Below are positions 45,401-59,679 of a stretch of DNA of 64,000 nt, in pieces (positions within the stretch are counted from its first letter, which is position 1; each line of letters begins with the position of its first letter). This DNA comes from Doryteuthis pealeii (lineage: Eukaryota; Mollusca; Cephalopoda; Myopsida; Loliginidae). The notes under the pieces are model-generated. The model ran no database searches, had not been told where the DNA came from, and worked only from the letters and a program-made list of their open reading frames with translations. The DNA is taken from NCBI GenBank assembly GCA_023376005.1, contig CM042181.1, positions 22,261,011 through 22,325,010 on the forward strand. The letters are read 5' to 3'. The translations under genes and the position numbers were made by a program.

Positions 45401-48400
45401 CACTTTAGTATATTTAAACTAGGCAACTCTTATAGTATTTTTTTTCTTTCTTTTGGCCATTTTAATAGTATCATCTGATTATTTTCAGGAGGTTCAGATG
45501 ATTTGGTCTTTCTTTTTTTTTTTCTTCAGGCAAAAGTTTGTATAAAGCTGAGTTTTTTTTTTAGACTGTCAGAGTTCAGATATATAAAATCAACCAATAT
45601 TACACCATCCACACATTGTAGACTACATTTAGTATCCCATTGCTTAAAGCAGATAACAATGCCTTTTCTTTTCATCAATCCAAAATATTAGTCTGTCTTA
45701 TTTAAAGCAAAGATATTACAATAAGTTGGCAGAGTTGCCTATTGTCGGTATCGCCGGAGCAAGGATCTCCCTTTTTTTCTAGTGCTAGACCAGGAGCGAT
45801 AGTTTTTGCTTCTGATGTGGAGCACCACACTTACCGTCAGCTCCCCACAGATGAATGCTCAAGGTTATATCATGAATGAGCTCTTGAACACAATGTCAAA
45901 TCTGGATGAGGCTATACCCTGGTAAAGTATGCATCCAACTATTCTCCCTCCAACTATGGGTAAATAGTAGGTCGACTGGCTCTTAACAACTGAATTAGCA
46001 ATATCAAGAGAGAAAATGAATTCAAACTGTTAAACTTGCTTAGAAATTGACCTTGTCACATCTCTTAGTGAAGTTAATATATATATATATAAAATTAAAA
46101 AAATCACCATACTCACCATCCACACATTGTAGGACTACTTCAAAATCTTGATGAGGCTATACCTGTGGAAAGTATGCATCCCAACTATTCTCCCTCCAGC
46201 TATGGGTAAATAGTAGGGCAGACTGGGCTCTTTAACACTGGTAGGCAACTAGTCTAGGAGAAGAAAACTGAATTCAAAACCTGTTAAACTCTGCTTAAGA
46301 AATTGACCCTGTGTCACATTCTACTTGCTGAGAGGCGATTTATATATATATATATAATATATAATATAATATTAATTGATAGAAGCTATCAACAATGCAG
46401 TTTGGAATAATACAAAATATAATACGGTAACATGGTTTGTGGTTACCTGTATTTTATTTAATTATTTCTTGGAATTTTCCAGAGGTTTAAACTCTTTATC
46501 AAAAAGATTGAACTGAAGCAAGTACTAGCTTGGATTTCTTCCTAAATTAAAGATAATATATATATATAAGTAATTTTGTTTAAACTCTACTGACAATTCA
46601 TGTCGGACGACTTTTGTCGATCATTTCTAACTGTCTGGCCATCTTTTATATCTGGGTGAATTGGTGCAGCAATCCCACAAAGGTTCTTTCACTACTGATG
46701 AGGCACAAAGACGTGTAGAAAGCGCTCGTGAAAAACCTTTGTGGCTTGCTACACCAATTTCACCCTGACTTAAAAAGATGGCCAGAAAGTCAGAAAAGGA
46801 TCGAACAAAAACTCGTCCGACAAAACATTTATCAGTAAGAGTTTAACAAAACATGTTAAAAAAAAATGCTGCAAAATATACTTTAATATAATATATAATA
46901 TATATTATATATATAATATATATAATTTTTTCGTCTTTTGTTTGAATGCATTTCTTCGAGGTTATCTTCACGCGTCATGACATCTTCGCGTGTGTTGATC
47001 GCCGGCTCGTCTTTCGAAAAAATAACGCTGAACAAATTACAGTTACAAATTTTTATAATATTTTTCTACTCTGTCATCTACAAAAACATCCATCAATTTT
47101 CTCACCCATAAACATCCTGATGAAGGTCAAATATAACCGAAAGTGTTAAGCGTCGAAAATAAATTCATCTTATTTTTGGAACACTTTCAATTTTCAAATT
47201 TTTTTATAATATATATATATATATATATATATTTTAAATCAACCCTATTACCCATCCACACATTGTAGGACACGTTTTATTTATTCATTGCTTAAAGCAG
47301 ATAACAATGCCTTTTCTTTTCATCAACCCAAAATTAGTTTTCTGTCTATTTAAGCAAAGATATTACAATACAGCAAGGTCATTGTACCGGTAGTGCTCAG
47401 GAGAAAATAGTGTTCAAAGAAAATCATAAAATTTGCTTTGGGATCGTTTATCCAAGCTACATTAACCAACAACAGTGAATGGATTTATTCTTATTTTATT
47501 TTTAGATCAAACTTTGCCAACCATGAATTGATGAAGAATTCTTTCAAGCCAATTTTAAATTCTCTCCCTTCAACTATAGGCAAAATAGTAAAGCAGGCTG
47601 GGTTTTCTAGCCTGGGATGCCAACAGTCTAGGAAAAGGACAATTTGACACTAAACTGCATCTGATGCTGAAGCTCCAGTTCTGGAGAGTGTGTAGTACCC
47701 CTTATTACCATTACTCCCAGGTCCACTCTGACTCAGAGTCTATGGATCAACAATATCTGTTTAAAATAATGAAATTTTTACCTGTTTAACTCTTTGGCCT
47801 ACTATAGCTGCTCAAAGCAGCTCTCTCAACACAGCCCCAAGGCAAAATACAAAAACTAATGGTAGTTCATTAATAATTGGGCAGAAGGACTCAGGTTCAA
47901 TAATAAATGGAGTTTATTTGAATAGAATGAGTTCTGAGGTGAACAGATTGTGCTTTGAAATATCCCATCATACAGGTTAAAAATACCAAGAAAATTTGGT
48001 ACAGCCCTGAGGGAATTTTGGTAAAGCAGAGAGATATCTCTTTGCCTACTTTATGTCGCTCACAGTGGCTCTCACACCACTGCAATCCTACTGTATGCTG
48101 TTGATGGTTAGTTTATATATTGAGTAGAAGAGGCTCAGATTACAATAATAATATGACTTTATTTGAATAGAATGAGTTCTGAGGTGAATAGATAGTGAAC
48201 TTTGAAATATTCCATCATACAGGTAAAAAAAAATACCAAGAAATTGGGTACAGCCGGTGGGAAATTTGGTAGGCAAAGAGTTAAAATGCTATTGATCTGA
48301 ATTTTTGCGATCAGGATTGTTAATTTTTTATTATTGGTTATTCGAACTATTGAGTCCTCATCTTTTTGTTATCTGCATAACGTTTCGGCCGATTGCCCTC

Positions 48401-49168
48401 TGGCCTTCTTCAGGTATTCTTGTTAGACTCGGAGTCTTCATAGAATTTCGATCCTCACCCTTTATTCCAACCGGAGTAGACGGTTCTCATTTGCAAACCA
48501 TGACTGGGTACAAGTGTTAAGCTGTGTTAATTATTCTATGTTACTGTTGCCCTTGACCAGGAATTGACCTGTAGCCTAGAGATAACTGTCCATTAAAACG
48601 CCTATATCCACTATGCCACGTGTTCAATTGGACGATTCAGAACAATTTTGGCAACCTATAATCATAGAATTACTACTATTCACGGTCTTGAAGAAGGATG
48701 TCACTATCCTGAAAATTTTCCACTCAGTCTAAAATAAAGACTAAAAATAACCGAGTTTTCTGATATTTATTCCCAGATGAAAATATATTATGGAACTACA
48801 TTATCAGAATATACCTTTAATGCTTCAACACAATGCCCAAACCTGGTATATGTGCTTTCAAAAAAACGAATACAGATACAAAAAATATATCTCAAATATA
48901 TATATATATATATAATATATATATATATATATTACGGTAGGTCCAATTTCCTTCCTTTTTTTAAATATCGATATTTTATGAGAGACAAAAGTTGTGTATT
49001 GGTCTATTAAGTACTGATACAAAAATTAGATCTTCACTTGTACAATTGTTGAGGAAATCGCCTCAAAGATCGTAGAGAAAAATGCACTGAAAAATCCTCG
49101 GTTTTGCAATTTAAATTTGATAAACTAAAATGTCAACATTCCCTAATTCAAATACTGAAATTGTTAGA
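42430..49168. repeat. Duplicated block B (inner, indel-rich copy)
   Basis: Collinear with 57260-64000 but missing many single bases. Its contents (R1 42430-43010, SINE S 43415-43630, H repeats 43660-44170, palindrome 44621-44724, Helitron 44749-45377, SINE cores 45860-46330, F half 46370-46560, fold-back G 46565-46860, hammerhead-like core 47117-47153) are described for the better copy. Confidence 0.92.
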
Positions 49169-49375
49169 TTTTCCGAAACAATTTTTGGCCACACATTGCA
49201 AAAAACCGAGGATTTTTCAGTGCAATTTTGGTTATGATTTTGATGCCATTTCCTCAAAAATTGGTACAAGCACAAGATCTGATTTTTGGTAAAAAGTATC
49301 TTCGATAGACCAATAGAAAACTTTCGATAACAACATGAAATAATATCTCAAAAAGTGCAAAATATCACCTACCCT

Positions 49376-49411
<36 letters not shown>

Positions 49412-50109
49412 AATATACCAAAAGTCCAGAGAAAAATCTTCTTACGACACTAGAGTTTTATTTAAAAAACCTGTCGTAGTTGAAAGCTCAATGTGTGCTC
49501 TTAATGTTAGAGTGCACAGAGCAAATATATAGTAAAGAAAAATAAACAAAAGACTTTCAGGGAGCTTAGATTATTTCAGGGAGAGTTAGACACTTTGTCT
49601 AAGCCCCCTGAAATAGACTATACGCAAAATCTCTAAGTCTTTTGTTATTTCTTTACTATTATATATATATTATATGCTTGTTTTACTAGATTATTTTCCT
49701 TAAAACTTATGTATGATCTTTTACCTTGACTCATATTGCGTCTTTTAGGGGTTTTTTTTTTTGACAAGAATACCTGAAGAAGGCCGAAGGGACAGTCGGC
49801 CGAACACATTGTGCAGATAACAATAAAGATGAGGACAATAGTCCAAATAACTCAAAAGAGTTAAAATGATTGTGAACTTTTTGCATCGTCGATAATTGGA
49901 TTATAATAGTTTAAGTAATCTTCGTTATAAAAACATTTAACATGCATAAAATCAACCATCCAATCAGTTTTAATTACATCTCACTCAACGCTCTGTTGGC
50001 TGGTCAGAAGATACAACAACTGCACCTTTGAAGAGGGGTAGTCCCCCCCCCCCACCAAGGTGCCACCTGGTAGTTGTGGGTGGCAACCTGTTATGCTTCA
50101 GGATGGAAT
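49169..50109. other. Continuation of block B beyond the window's second copy
   Basis: Contains AT runs, an inverted pair (TCAGGGAGCTTAGATTATTT and complement near 49610) and an H repeat at 49760-49860 (CTGAAGA at 49774-49780). No gene seen. Confidence 0.5.
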
Positions 50110-50998
50110 CCTGATGGCTGAGCAGTACATCACATGCAACACTTTGGCCTTCTCATAGTGAAGTTCCAATTCGGAGCTATGAGGAGTGTGGAGTACTCCT
50201 TCATTGCCATTCACTCCCAGGTCCACTTTGCCAGAGTTGGTAGTCCTGTTAGGGTCTGATCTATGGGTGAAATATAAAAGAAAAGGATACTATTCTCTGA
50301 ATCTTTGAGACGAGGCTTGATAATTGCATTATTCAGACTGTTTGCTGAATCTTTATTGTTATTAACACAACTCTTCAGCCAATGTGCCCAACTGTCCTTC
50401 TTCAGGAATCTTTGTCACTTAGGGTCGAGGAGGGGTTCCAGAGTTGAGAAGGTTTCTGAGTCGACAAAAATACCGGAAGAAAGACCGGAGGTCACATAGA
50501 CAAAAATATATTGTGTAGATAACATAAAGATGAGGACAAGATTTTTGTTGCGGAAGATTATTCTCCCTCCAGCTATGGGTAAATAGTAGGTGTGTTTCTG
50601 TCGAACTCAGCTGTCTCTCAAGTTATTTGGTTTGGCTTTGGTTGGTTTGTTTTGTTTTACGCATATCAACTCAGTGGGTCATTTTAATGCCGATAAAGTT
50701 TGAAATAAATTCATTCTTAATGGATTCTCAATGTTTTATAAACACATTTTCTATCTTAACCCATGATGGACCCTAACAGGTACTACCACTCTCGGGTCAG
50801 AGTGGACCAGGGAGCAATTGTGATAAAGGGGTGCTCCACATTCCCCAAACCTCCAGAACTGGAACCTCACCATCAGATAGAGTTTAACATCATTCCCAGT
50901 CATGAAAACCCTCAGTCACCACCTTCTAGCACCCAAATGATAAAAGGGGTTGGAGCTTGCCATAAGAGCAATAGGGTTGGACAATCATAATAGTGCTA
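50110..50998. repeat. R1 and H fragments up to the assembly gap
   Basis: R1 on the minus strand at 50110-50280, H-like text at 50290-50540, R1 on the plus strand from about 50630 to 50998, where it is cut off. Confidence 0.7.
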
Positions 50999-50999
50999 N
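50999..50999. other. Assembly gap (single N)
   Basis: The only ambiguous base in the window. R1 stops before it and block A' starts right after it, so the join is not biological evidence of adjacency. Confidence 0.95.
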
Positions 51000-53827
51000 C
51001 TCAACTAGTAGAAAGGCTTTTCACATGGTATAAAGGCAAACAACTAGAGTAGTGGACCATTGTTAGTGAGTCGTTTTTATAATTTTTTATTATATAATAA
51101 AATTCATTGGTGTACAATGCTCAGATGCACCAAACTCATCAAAGTCTCATGTCTAGTACACAGAATAATGTATTAGTGTCAGAACATGAATCATGTACAT
51201 TAATAATATATGTGTGTGCTATGGGGGTATCAGGTATAGTGTTGGCGGATTTACAGGAAGCATGGAGGCTTTGAAAGATGCAGTGATCCGCAGCCTAGAA
51301 CAGATGCATGCCGTTTATTCCATGCCTCTCACTGAGTACCCCATATTTCTGGCCTTGTGCCCAACTAAGCTAAGATATTGTTGGTTGGTTGGATTTTATG
51401 CATGTCAACCCTTTTGGGTTATTTTATGCTGAAAATGTTTTATTCATTCTTGATAGGTATTCAAATATTTTTTTAAACACATTTTTTCAAACTTATTTCT
51501 TTTTAATTAACCCATGACGGACACCTAACAGTACTACCACTCTGGGTCAGAGTGGACCTGGAGTAATGGTGATGAAGCAATACTTTACACACCCCAGAGC
51601 TGAAAAATTGGAACTTCACCATTTGATGCAGTTTATTGTCTTACCAGGACAATAAGACCCTCAGCACCGCCTTCTAGCACCCATATGATAAAAAGGGTTG
51701 GGGCTTGCATAATGGCAAAGGGGTTGGACAATCATATAGTGCTAGGCTTAACGGTGACCAGCGATTGATCGGAGGGGCCTATCCGACTACCAGTCTAACC
51801 TAAGTATGAGCCACATGGAGTTGCATGTTGCATAATATAGACTGCTGAGCTACAAGGATTCCATACTTAAAGCATCACTTTGCCCCCCCACCACCACGCC
51901 CAACAGATAACCCATTGGGGGGGGGATTTATCTCTCTGCCAATGTGAAACTCATAAAACAGCGTTAATGTGTTTTAAACAAGATTTGCCATTCTCTTCAT
52001 TAAATGGCAAAAGCCCTGATAATGAGTTATAGACCAGTTCACCTTGTAGCAATATCTCATCTACTGAAGTTGATGTGAACATAAAAATAGGACAAAGCCC
52101 CTGAAATAGTAACAGTTCACCTTGTAGCAATATCTCATCTACTGAAAGTGATGTGACATAAAAAATAGACAAAGCCCTGAAATCAGTAGATCAGTTCACT
52201 TGGTAGCAATATCTCATCTACTGAAAGTGATGTGAACATAAAAATAGGCAAGCCCCTGAAATGAGTAGATCAGTTCACTTGGTAGCAATATCTCATCTGC
52301 TGAAAGTCATGTTGAACATAAAAATAGGCAAAGCCCCTGAAATGAGTAGATCAGTTCATCTGGTAGCAATATCTCATCTGCTGAAAGTGATGTGAGCATA
52401 AAAAATAGGCAAAGCCCCTGAAAATAGTAATACAGTTCACTTGGTAGCAATATCTCATCTACTGAAAGTGAGTGAGCATAAAAATAGCAAAGCCCTGAAA
52501 TCAGTAAACCAGTTCACCTTGGTAGCAATATCTCATCTACTGAAAGTGTATGTGAACATACAAAACATGGGCCACTATTGATAGGTTATGACTAAATGGA
52601 ATCTGATCTCTGAATAAAATTGGAATTCTTTCAAATTGTACCCATGTCAGTATTACTGTATGGCTGCACCAGGGCTCAACATTAATGCCTCCATCGCCCG
52701 GGGACGATAAATTACATCCGGGATGATCAATACGTCATCCGGGATAGTTTGCCGGGGACAGTAAACATTTTTCCTAAAGTTTAGTACTACATTCCAATAA
52801 TGGCCGTCCAGTGATTGCCCAAATGCTGACCTCAAAATGAGGCTACGGCACCCAGGTCTATTCTCAAACCATGTAATGAATAATGGTGAAGGGAGATAGT
52901 TTAAAAGGACTGAATTTATTACTACTAACCCTTCCTTTCTCTTCCTTCCAAATCCTTAAACACCGTGCGAGGACAAAATTCTTTCATTTACGATTCACAA
53001 CCCAGTAGATATTTTAATTTCAGGACGGTTCAAACCCCATTCGGAGGGTTGATAATTTTTTCAGGGGTCATGAAAAAAGTTAGTGTCAGGCCTGGGCTGC
53101 ACATCTAGATTCTAAGAAAAAACGTTTTTTAGAAAAAAAAGCTAAATGTGAACAACACAAGGATGCTAAGTGATGTCTTAAAAAAAATTCCGGAAGCAAC
53201 ATCCTACAAAACAAGAGTTGTACAGCCACTTACCTCCCATCTCATAAATTTATCCAAATAAGATGAACAAGACAATGCTAGGCACTGTTGGGGAAAGTAA
53301 GAACAAACCTATAGTGACATTGTTTCCAATGGGCCTCTACACATGGACAAACCGGTGTTGGCTGACCAGTAAAAACTTACATCATTAACTCTGTGCGGAC
53401 ACTGGATGCCATTTAGAGAACTTACGAAGACTGATGGCAATAAGGACGAATGGTGAGAGAGATTAAAGGGAGGGGCTTCTACATATGGAAAAACCAGTTG
53501 AAAAATATTGAAATGATTTTTTACTATAAAAATGCATTGGAAATGATTTTTTACTATAAAAATGCATTGGACAATGATTTTTTACTATAAAAAATGCATT
53601 GGACAATGATTTTTACTATAAAAATTGCATTGGACAATGATTTTTTACTATAAAAATGCATTGGACAATGATTTTTTACTATAAAAATGCATTGGACAAT
53701 GATTTTTTACTATAAAAAATTCATTGGAAATGATTTTTACTATAAAAATGCATTGGAAATGATCTTTACTATAAAAATGCATTGAAATGATTTTTACTAT
53801 AAAAATGCATTGAAACATGACTTTTAC

Positions 53828-53863
<36 letters not shown>

Positions 53864-55160
53864 ATAAAAATTTATTTGAATAATTTGGATGTTTCGGACT
53901 GTTGCCCTCATCTTTACCTGTACAGTATCTTCGGCCTTGTTCAGGTGTTCCCTGTTTACCTAAAACTAAAATCATCATTAGACGATAACCCAGAGGACAG
54001 GCATGGTTTCGGGGGTTTAATATTGTGTTATATGAGGACAACAGTCTGAAACATCAATATTATTCACATCAAGCCTGATCACATAAAAATAAGATAAATA
54101 AATTTCACCTTCTTTATTGAATGAGCCTTGTATTTATATCAAGAAAAAGGCACATTGTAACTAGTGCTTTTACTATATTCTTGGTGAAATTCACCTTTAT
54201 TTATTGAATGACTCTTGAATATACAAGAAAAAAAAAAAGGGCAACTGTAAATAGCATTTCCTACTACTAACTCATTTGATAAAATTCACCTTATTTATTG
54301 AATGACCCTTATGTGTGTGGGGGTGTATGTGTGTATAGTTAAAAGAAAGGAAATGAATCCGACCGGTATTAGTATTATAAAAAATATATGAAAACACCAC
54401 AAAATGCTGTTAAAGTGAAAACATTTTATAACTTCGCTGATATTGAATCAATATTTCGATTTATGAAAATCGTCAATAAACAAGCTCTGATGACGATTTT
54501 CATAAAATCGAAATATTGTTCAATATCAGCGCAAGTTATAAAATGTTTTCACTTTAACAGCATTTTGGGTGTTTTTCATATCTTATTATATATATATATA
54601 TTATGAAATGGGTACAAGAGATAACCAACTCGAGTTTCACCATAAGGATCTTCAGGGTTAAATTCACTGAATTAATCGAGACCACCGATTAATAGCAGTC
54701 GATCTCACGTGTGTGGTCATTGTATTAAAGTGTTCCTTGTGAAAGAAGAACTGACTTGATTCAAAGGGTTCAAACCGAAGTTGATTTTTTGCAGGATTCA
54801 AAATGTAAATAATAAATTAGGATGCGGTTTGTGTTAATGTATTACTAGGATGCCGTGTCTAACAACTGTAGGAGTTATAATTTTTAAAAGCGGTTTCATT
54901 AAGAAAAAAAAAGAAAAAAATGGTCAGTTATTTATAATGTTGTTTTGATTAAGTTATTATGGAGTGGGCGTTGTTACCACGTTGGTGTGTATTGTGCTCA
55001 CGGTAATACGTTATTTTTCAATTTTAATTTTTAATTGTGTTATGTATTATTATTTATTTAAATAGAAAAATGTATTTCTATAAAAAACATTGTATTATCC
55101 ATTAAAATTGTTTATTTTCAAAACTTTATCGGCATTAAATGACCCAACTGAGGTTGATAT
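51000..55160. repeat. Duplicated block A' (inner, indel-rich copy)
   Basis: Starts with CTCAACTAGTAGAAAGG as at 37115. Same order of elements as block A: LINE tail 51065-51330, R1 51370-51930, 81-bp repeats 52010-52575, hAT about 52670-53095, minisatellite 53505-53861, palindrome 54391-54580. Frequent single-base losses break the repeat frame. Confidence 0.92.
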
Positions 55161-55790
55161 GCCGTAAACAAACAAAACCAACCGACGCCCGGTCGGCTGG
55201 GCGCGTGAAATGCACGCGACTGCACTCTGGCAGAGGGGTAGACCTCCCCCAAATGGGGCCACTCGTTCGTTGGCCAGGGGTGGCTGACCTCGTGCATGCC
55301 TTAGAGATAGAGCCCAAGGTGGGATGAGCAGTTTATGAATGCAATCCTCCACTTTGGCCCTATCTTTGCTAGACGGTAGGTCCGAGAGAGCCCCCCGATC
55401 AATCAGCTGGTCACGTCAACGCCCTAGTACCTATATGATTTTCCCAACCCATTGCCCTTATAGCAAGCACCAACCCTTTTTATGCTATGGGGTGCTAGAA
55501 GCTGGTGGCTGGAGTCTACATGTCTGGAATGACGTAAACTATCTGAGTGCAGCGTTCCAGTTTTGGAGGTTCTGGGGAATGTGGAGCACCCCCTATCATC
55601 ACCATGCTCTCCATAGTCCACTCGCAACCCGGAGTGGTAGTACCCTGTTAGGGGTCCATCTATGGGTTATAAGTAGACAAAATGTATATATAAAAAAATT
55701 GTATTATCCATTAAGAATTTGATTTTATTTTCAAAACTTATCAGCATTAAATGACCCACTGAGGTTGAATTATGCCGTAAACAAAGCAAA
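55100..55790 (-). repeat. R1, two minus-strand copies back to back
   Basis: Starts (GGCATTAAATGACCCA) at about 55130 and again at about 55742 mark the ends of two minus-strand R1 copies. Confidence 0.75.
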
Positions 55791-56187
55791 GTCTCAAGCA
55801 GCATTGTTGAATTTGATGATATTTTAATTGTAAATATATTATGTCACAGAAAAAAAGGGCAGCTTGTGATTAATATGTTTGCCATTTAGGTTTCATTCAT
55901 TTAGATTTTTGTAAGGGGGAGAATAATCTTTTAATATCTCTACGGCTTATTTATTTGTTGTTATTTATACTTTAGCAGAACTATAATATATTTACCGAAC
56001 GACCTCCAACAACAAGCATGGATGCGACAGCTAACGACGGTTAATTTTCTTAAGCGGAGTTTTAACAGGTTTGAATCAGAATGTTTCTTTCTCCTAGACC
56101 GGTTGCATAACCAAGGTTAAAGAGCCCAGTCTGCCCTACTATTTCACATGCTGGTGGGAGAGTGGATTCATACCTTTCCCAAGAGTA
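55791..56187. other. Linker, inverse of 42257-42430
   Basis: TTGTTGAATTTGATGATATT and ATCTCTACGGCTTATT match the reverse complement of the linker before block B. Followed by an SINE core fragment (CTACTATTTCACATGCTGGTGGGAGAGT). Confidence 0.75.
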
Positions 56188-57100
56188 TTAGCAGAATATA
56201 TGCTCTCCGCAGGGTGCAAGTATGTAAAAGAGAGAACTGAAATTAAAAAAAACTGAAATTTTAATTTGGTCTGCAGAGATGCTGATAGGTAAACGTTCCT
56301 GTGTCTTCGATGCAGTTAAAATCATATTGAACTTAGGAGTTAGATGGCTTTTTTTGGGACCATAAATTTTTCCCAGGGACTCGTTCAAAGCAAATAAGTG
56401 CATCCCAGGACACACTAAATCAAAAAGCTATCAGCATGCACTGTAAGAGAGAGAGAGAGAGAGATGCTGATAGGTATGCATCCTGTGTCCCCGATGCAGA
56501 AAAATCTTAAAGGATGCAGTAAAATCTTATCCACGCATCCCAGTGTTTTCTTCTTTTTCTTCCCTTCATTCATTTCAGGCTAACTGTAAATAACATATCA
56601 ATAGTTTCTTCAAAAATGAATTTACACAAGATAGTTACAAGGTAGGAGTTAGATGGCTTTGGTTGTGACCCAAAAATTTCCTGGGGACTCATTCAAAGCC
56701 AAATAAGTGTGTTCCCAGGATGCACTAAATTCAAACAGCTATCATAATTACTGGGTACTGCAATCCAATAGTAAGGAAAATGAAATTTCTAAAGTGTTCT
56801 GTCAGCTTGGTGTGTAGAATATACTAGACAATGCCGTACCTGTGTACCCGACTCATAAAAATCTTAAAAGACACAGTTACAATGCATATCATCCTCCAGT
56901 GCTTTTCTTTTTTCTTTCCTCAACCATCTCAAGCTAACTGTAAATTACATTTCAATAGTTTCTTAGAAATGAATCTATACAGGGTAGGTTACAAGGTAGG
57001 AGTTAGACGGCTTAGTTGGGACTCATAATTTTTTTTCGGGAACTCATTCAAAGCAAATATGTGCATCCAGAACACACTAAATCAAAAATTATCGCCAATA
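56188..57100 (-). mobile_element. Helitron-2, minus copy with three internal units
   Basis: On the minus strand the end is an imperfect hairpin, ATATATTCTG and CTAA (56188-56191) before T. Units beginning near 56260, 56460 and 56800 repeat TTAGATGGCTT, GGACTCRTTCAAAGC and CAGGAYRCACTAAAT words. A GA run at about 56447-56463 separates two units. Confidence 0.55.
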
Positions 57101-58309
57101 CTGGTCCGTATTTTCGTTTATAAGCTTGATATGAATAATTTTGATGTTTCAGACTGTTGTCCTCATCTTTATTGTGGTATTATATTAAACACCATATTAA
57201 AGTTTAACTGGGCGCAAATATTGTCAATAGGAAGCACTGTACAGTTGCATCTTATTCTTGGTTTGTTTTGTTTTACGGCATATCAACCTCAGTGGGGTCA
57301 TTTAATGCCGATAAAGTGTTTGAATAAAGTTATTTCTTAATGGATAACACATTCTTGTTTATAAACTCATGTTTTTCTATTTAACCCATAGATGGGACCC
57401 TAACAAGTACTACCACTCCGGGTCAGAGTGACCAAGGAACAATGGGTGATGAAGGGGTGCTCACATTCCCCAAACCTCCAAAACTGGAACCCTCACCATC
57501 AGATAGAGTTTAACGTCATTCCCAGGACATATAGACCCTCAGCACTGCCTTCTAGCACCCATATGATAAAAGGGTTGGGGCTTGCTATAGAGCCAATAGA
57601 GATTAGGGGAAATTACGTATAGGTGCTAGGACTGATGCTGACCAGCGATGATCAGAGGGGGCCCTCTCCGACGCCCATCTAGCCTAAGTAAGGCTCTAAG
57701 TTGAATGTTGCAGGTCATGGACTGCTCATCCACCAAGATTCCGTCTTTAAGTATCAGGGGTCACCACCCACGGCCAACAGGTGGCCGCATTGTGGGAGTC
57801 TTACCCCTCTGCAGAGGTGCAGTCAGTGCATTCTAACACCCCACCGACAGGGCGGTTGTCAACGGAGTTAGCAGTAGGAAACACTGTTTAAAGTTGAAAC
57901 CATTTTTTAAGGAATCAAGAGTGATGTGTCCTTTCATATCTTAGAAAAAAAGAGTTTTTCTCAAGGAGTTAGCCGTAGTAATCACTGTTTACAGACACTG
58001 CGTCTTCGGGACCAGAAGAGAGTGTTGTGATGGTCAACAAAAAAATGTGGCTAATGACAGCGAGGACTGATCTTGTATGAAATATCGACCCTCATGTCTC
58101 TGGATAAGCGCCACTGGAACCGTGACTGGCTGGAGATTACCTATTCGCTTGCATCAGATCGCTAAACATTGTTAGCCTTCGTGGAGGGGACTCAACAAAT
58201 TCTCATCAAGGAGATAGAGTTAACTACACTATGGTATACCATAGAGTTGTTAAACACTATCACACTTGATTGAGACAGTAGTAGTAGTAGTAAAAAGTAG
58301 TAAGTAAAG

Positions 58310-58540
58310 TCATCCGCAGTGGCATAAAGCAGTATCAGCCAGACAGTGAGGGAGTCTATCCCTTGTTTCACTAGCGCTAGAATCAAGGAGATTGTTTTTG
58401 CATCTGAGGTGGAGCGCCCACCTGCCATCAGCTCCTCGCTTTACTGCACAGATCCCTGTGCTACTAATACGTTGAGTTTGGCGAGGGCGGGTATCGAACT
58501 CAGAAACTTCGTTGTTACAAGCGCGGACTCTGTAGTTAAA
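58310..58540 (-). repeat. SINE family S
   Basis: GGAGCGCCCACCTGCCATCA body, then B box GTTCGATACC on the minus strand. Counterpart 43415-43630. Confidence 0.75.
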
Positions 58541-58559
58541 AAATGTTATATTATTTATT

Positions 58560-59130
58560 ATTATTATTATATATCTGCATTATTTGGACTATTGTCCCCA
58601 TCTTCATTGTTATTGTACAACGTTTCGGCTGATATGCCCTCCGGCTTCTTCAGGTATGTCTCGTTGGACTCGGGAACCTTCTTGTCATAATCGGGAGTCA
58701 TCATGGAACTTTGAACCTAATCCTTTATTTAGTCCACGGGGGTATCCTGTTCTCATTCCGCTAACCATAGCTGGGGTAGGAGTTGTGTTAATTATTTTCT
58801 ATGTACTTGCCGCCGCCTCAGGATTGAACCCGGAATCCAGAGATAACTGTCACTTAGAAACTGTCTTAACCTACCTTATGCACTAGGGCCATGTTTCCAA
58901 TTGGACAAAGAAATACCTGAAGAAGGCCAGAGGGTATATCGGCCAAAACGTTGGTACGTAAATAACAATAAAGATGGAGACAATAGTCCGAATAACACAG
59001 ATAATACTAATCATCAAGCCTCATCTCAAACATTCAGAGAAATAGTGTAGATAACAATAAAGATGAGGACAATAGTCCGAATAATGCAGATAATACTAAT
59101 CCTCAAGCTTCATCTCAAACATTCAGAGAA
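58560..59130. repeat. Inverted pair of H repeats
   Basis: H occurs on the minus strand at 58565-58660 and on the plus strand at 58905-59130 (CTGAAGAAGGCC at 58917). Between them: AACCATAGCTGGGG and a tRNA-like AGGATTGAACC. Counterpart 43660-44200. Confidence 0.7.
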
Positions 59131-59505
59131 ATATTATTATTATTATCATTAACAAATTTCAGTCTTTAAATTTGAATGCAACATAAGTGATGTTTAGTTT
59201 ATTTACAAGCAATTATGAGTCTCAAGGCTAACCTCACGGACTACTTTTGGTATGTCACGTTTCGGTGAGCTGACTTTATTTTACGATGGTGGTGGCCAAT
59301 CCTTCTCCATATCTACAGCTCATTTGAATTCAGAGTTTTCCTTCTCCTAAATTAGTTGTCATACCAAGGTTAAAGAGCTGAGTCTGTCCTACAATTTTAC
59401 CCATAGCTGGGAGAGAATAGTTGAATTCATACCTATATCAAAGGTATTAACAGTATGTGAAATGTAAACAGCCTTGTCCAGGATTTAAACTCAGGTAGTC
59501 AAGTC

Positions 59506-59540
<35 letters not shown>

Positions 59541-59550
59541 AATAAGATAA

Positions 59551-59655
59551 GCCAAAGAATATCTACCTAGGTTTCTCCTAACGGATCATCAGGATAATTC
59601 TGAATTATCTTGATGATCCGTTAGGAGAAACCTAGGTAGATATTCTCTCTGGCTC
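59551..59655. repeat. Palindrome next to a Helitron
   Basis: GAATATCTACCTAGGTTTCT and TAACGGATCATCA with complements, centred near 59597. Counterpart 44621-44724. Confidence 0.9.
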
Positions 59656-59679
59656 ATTAGGCTTACTTTTTTATTATTA

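Noticed and set aside
55095..55352. GC-rich frames on both strands near 55.2 kb
   Set aside because: They are antisense and sense readings of an R1 copy.
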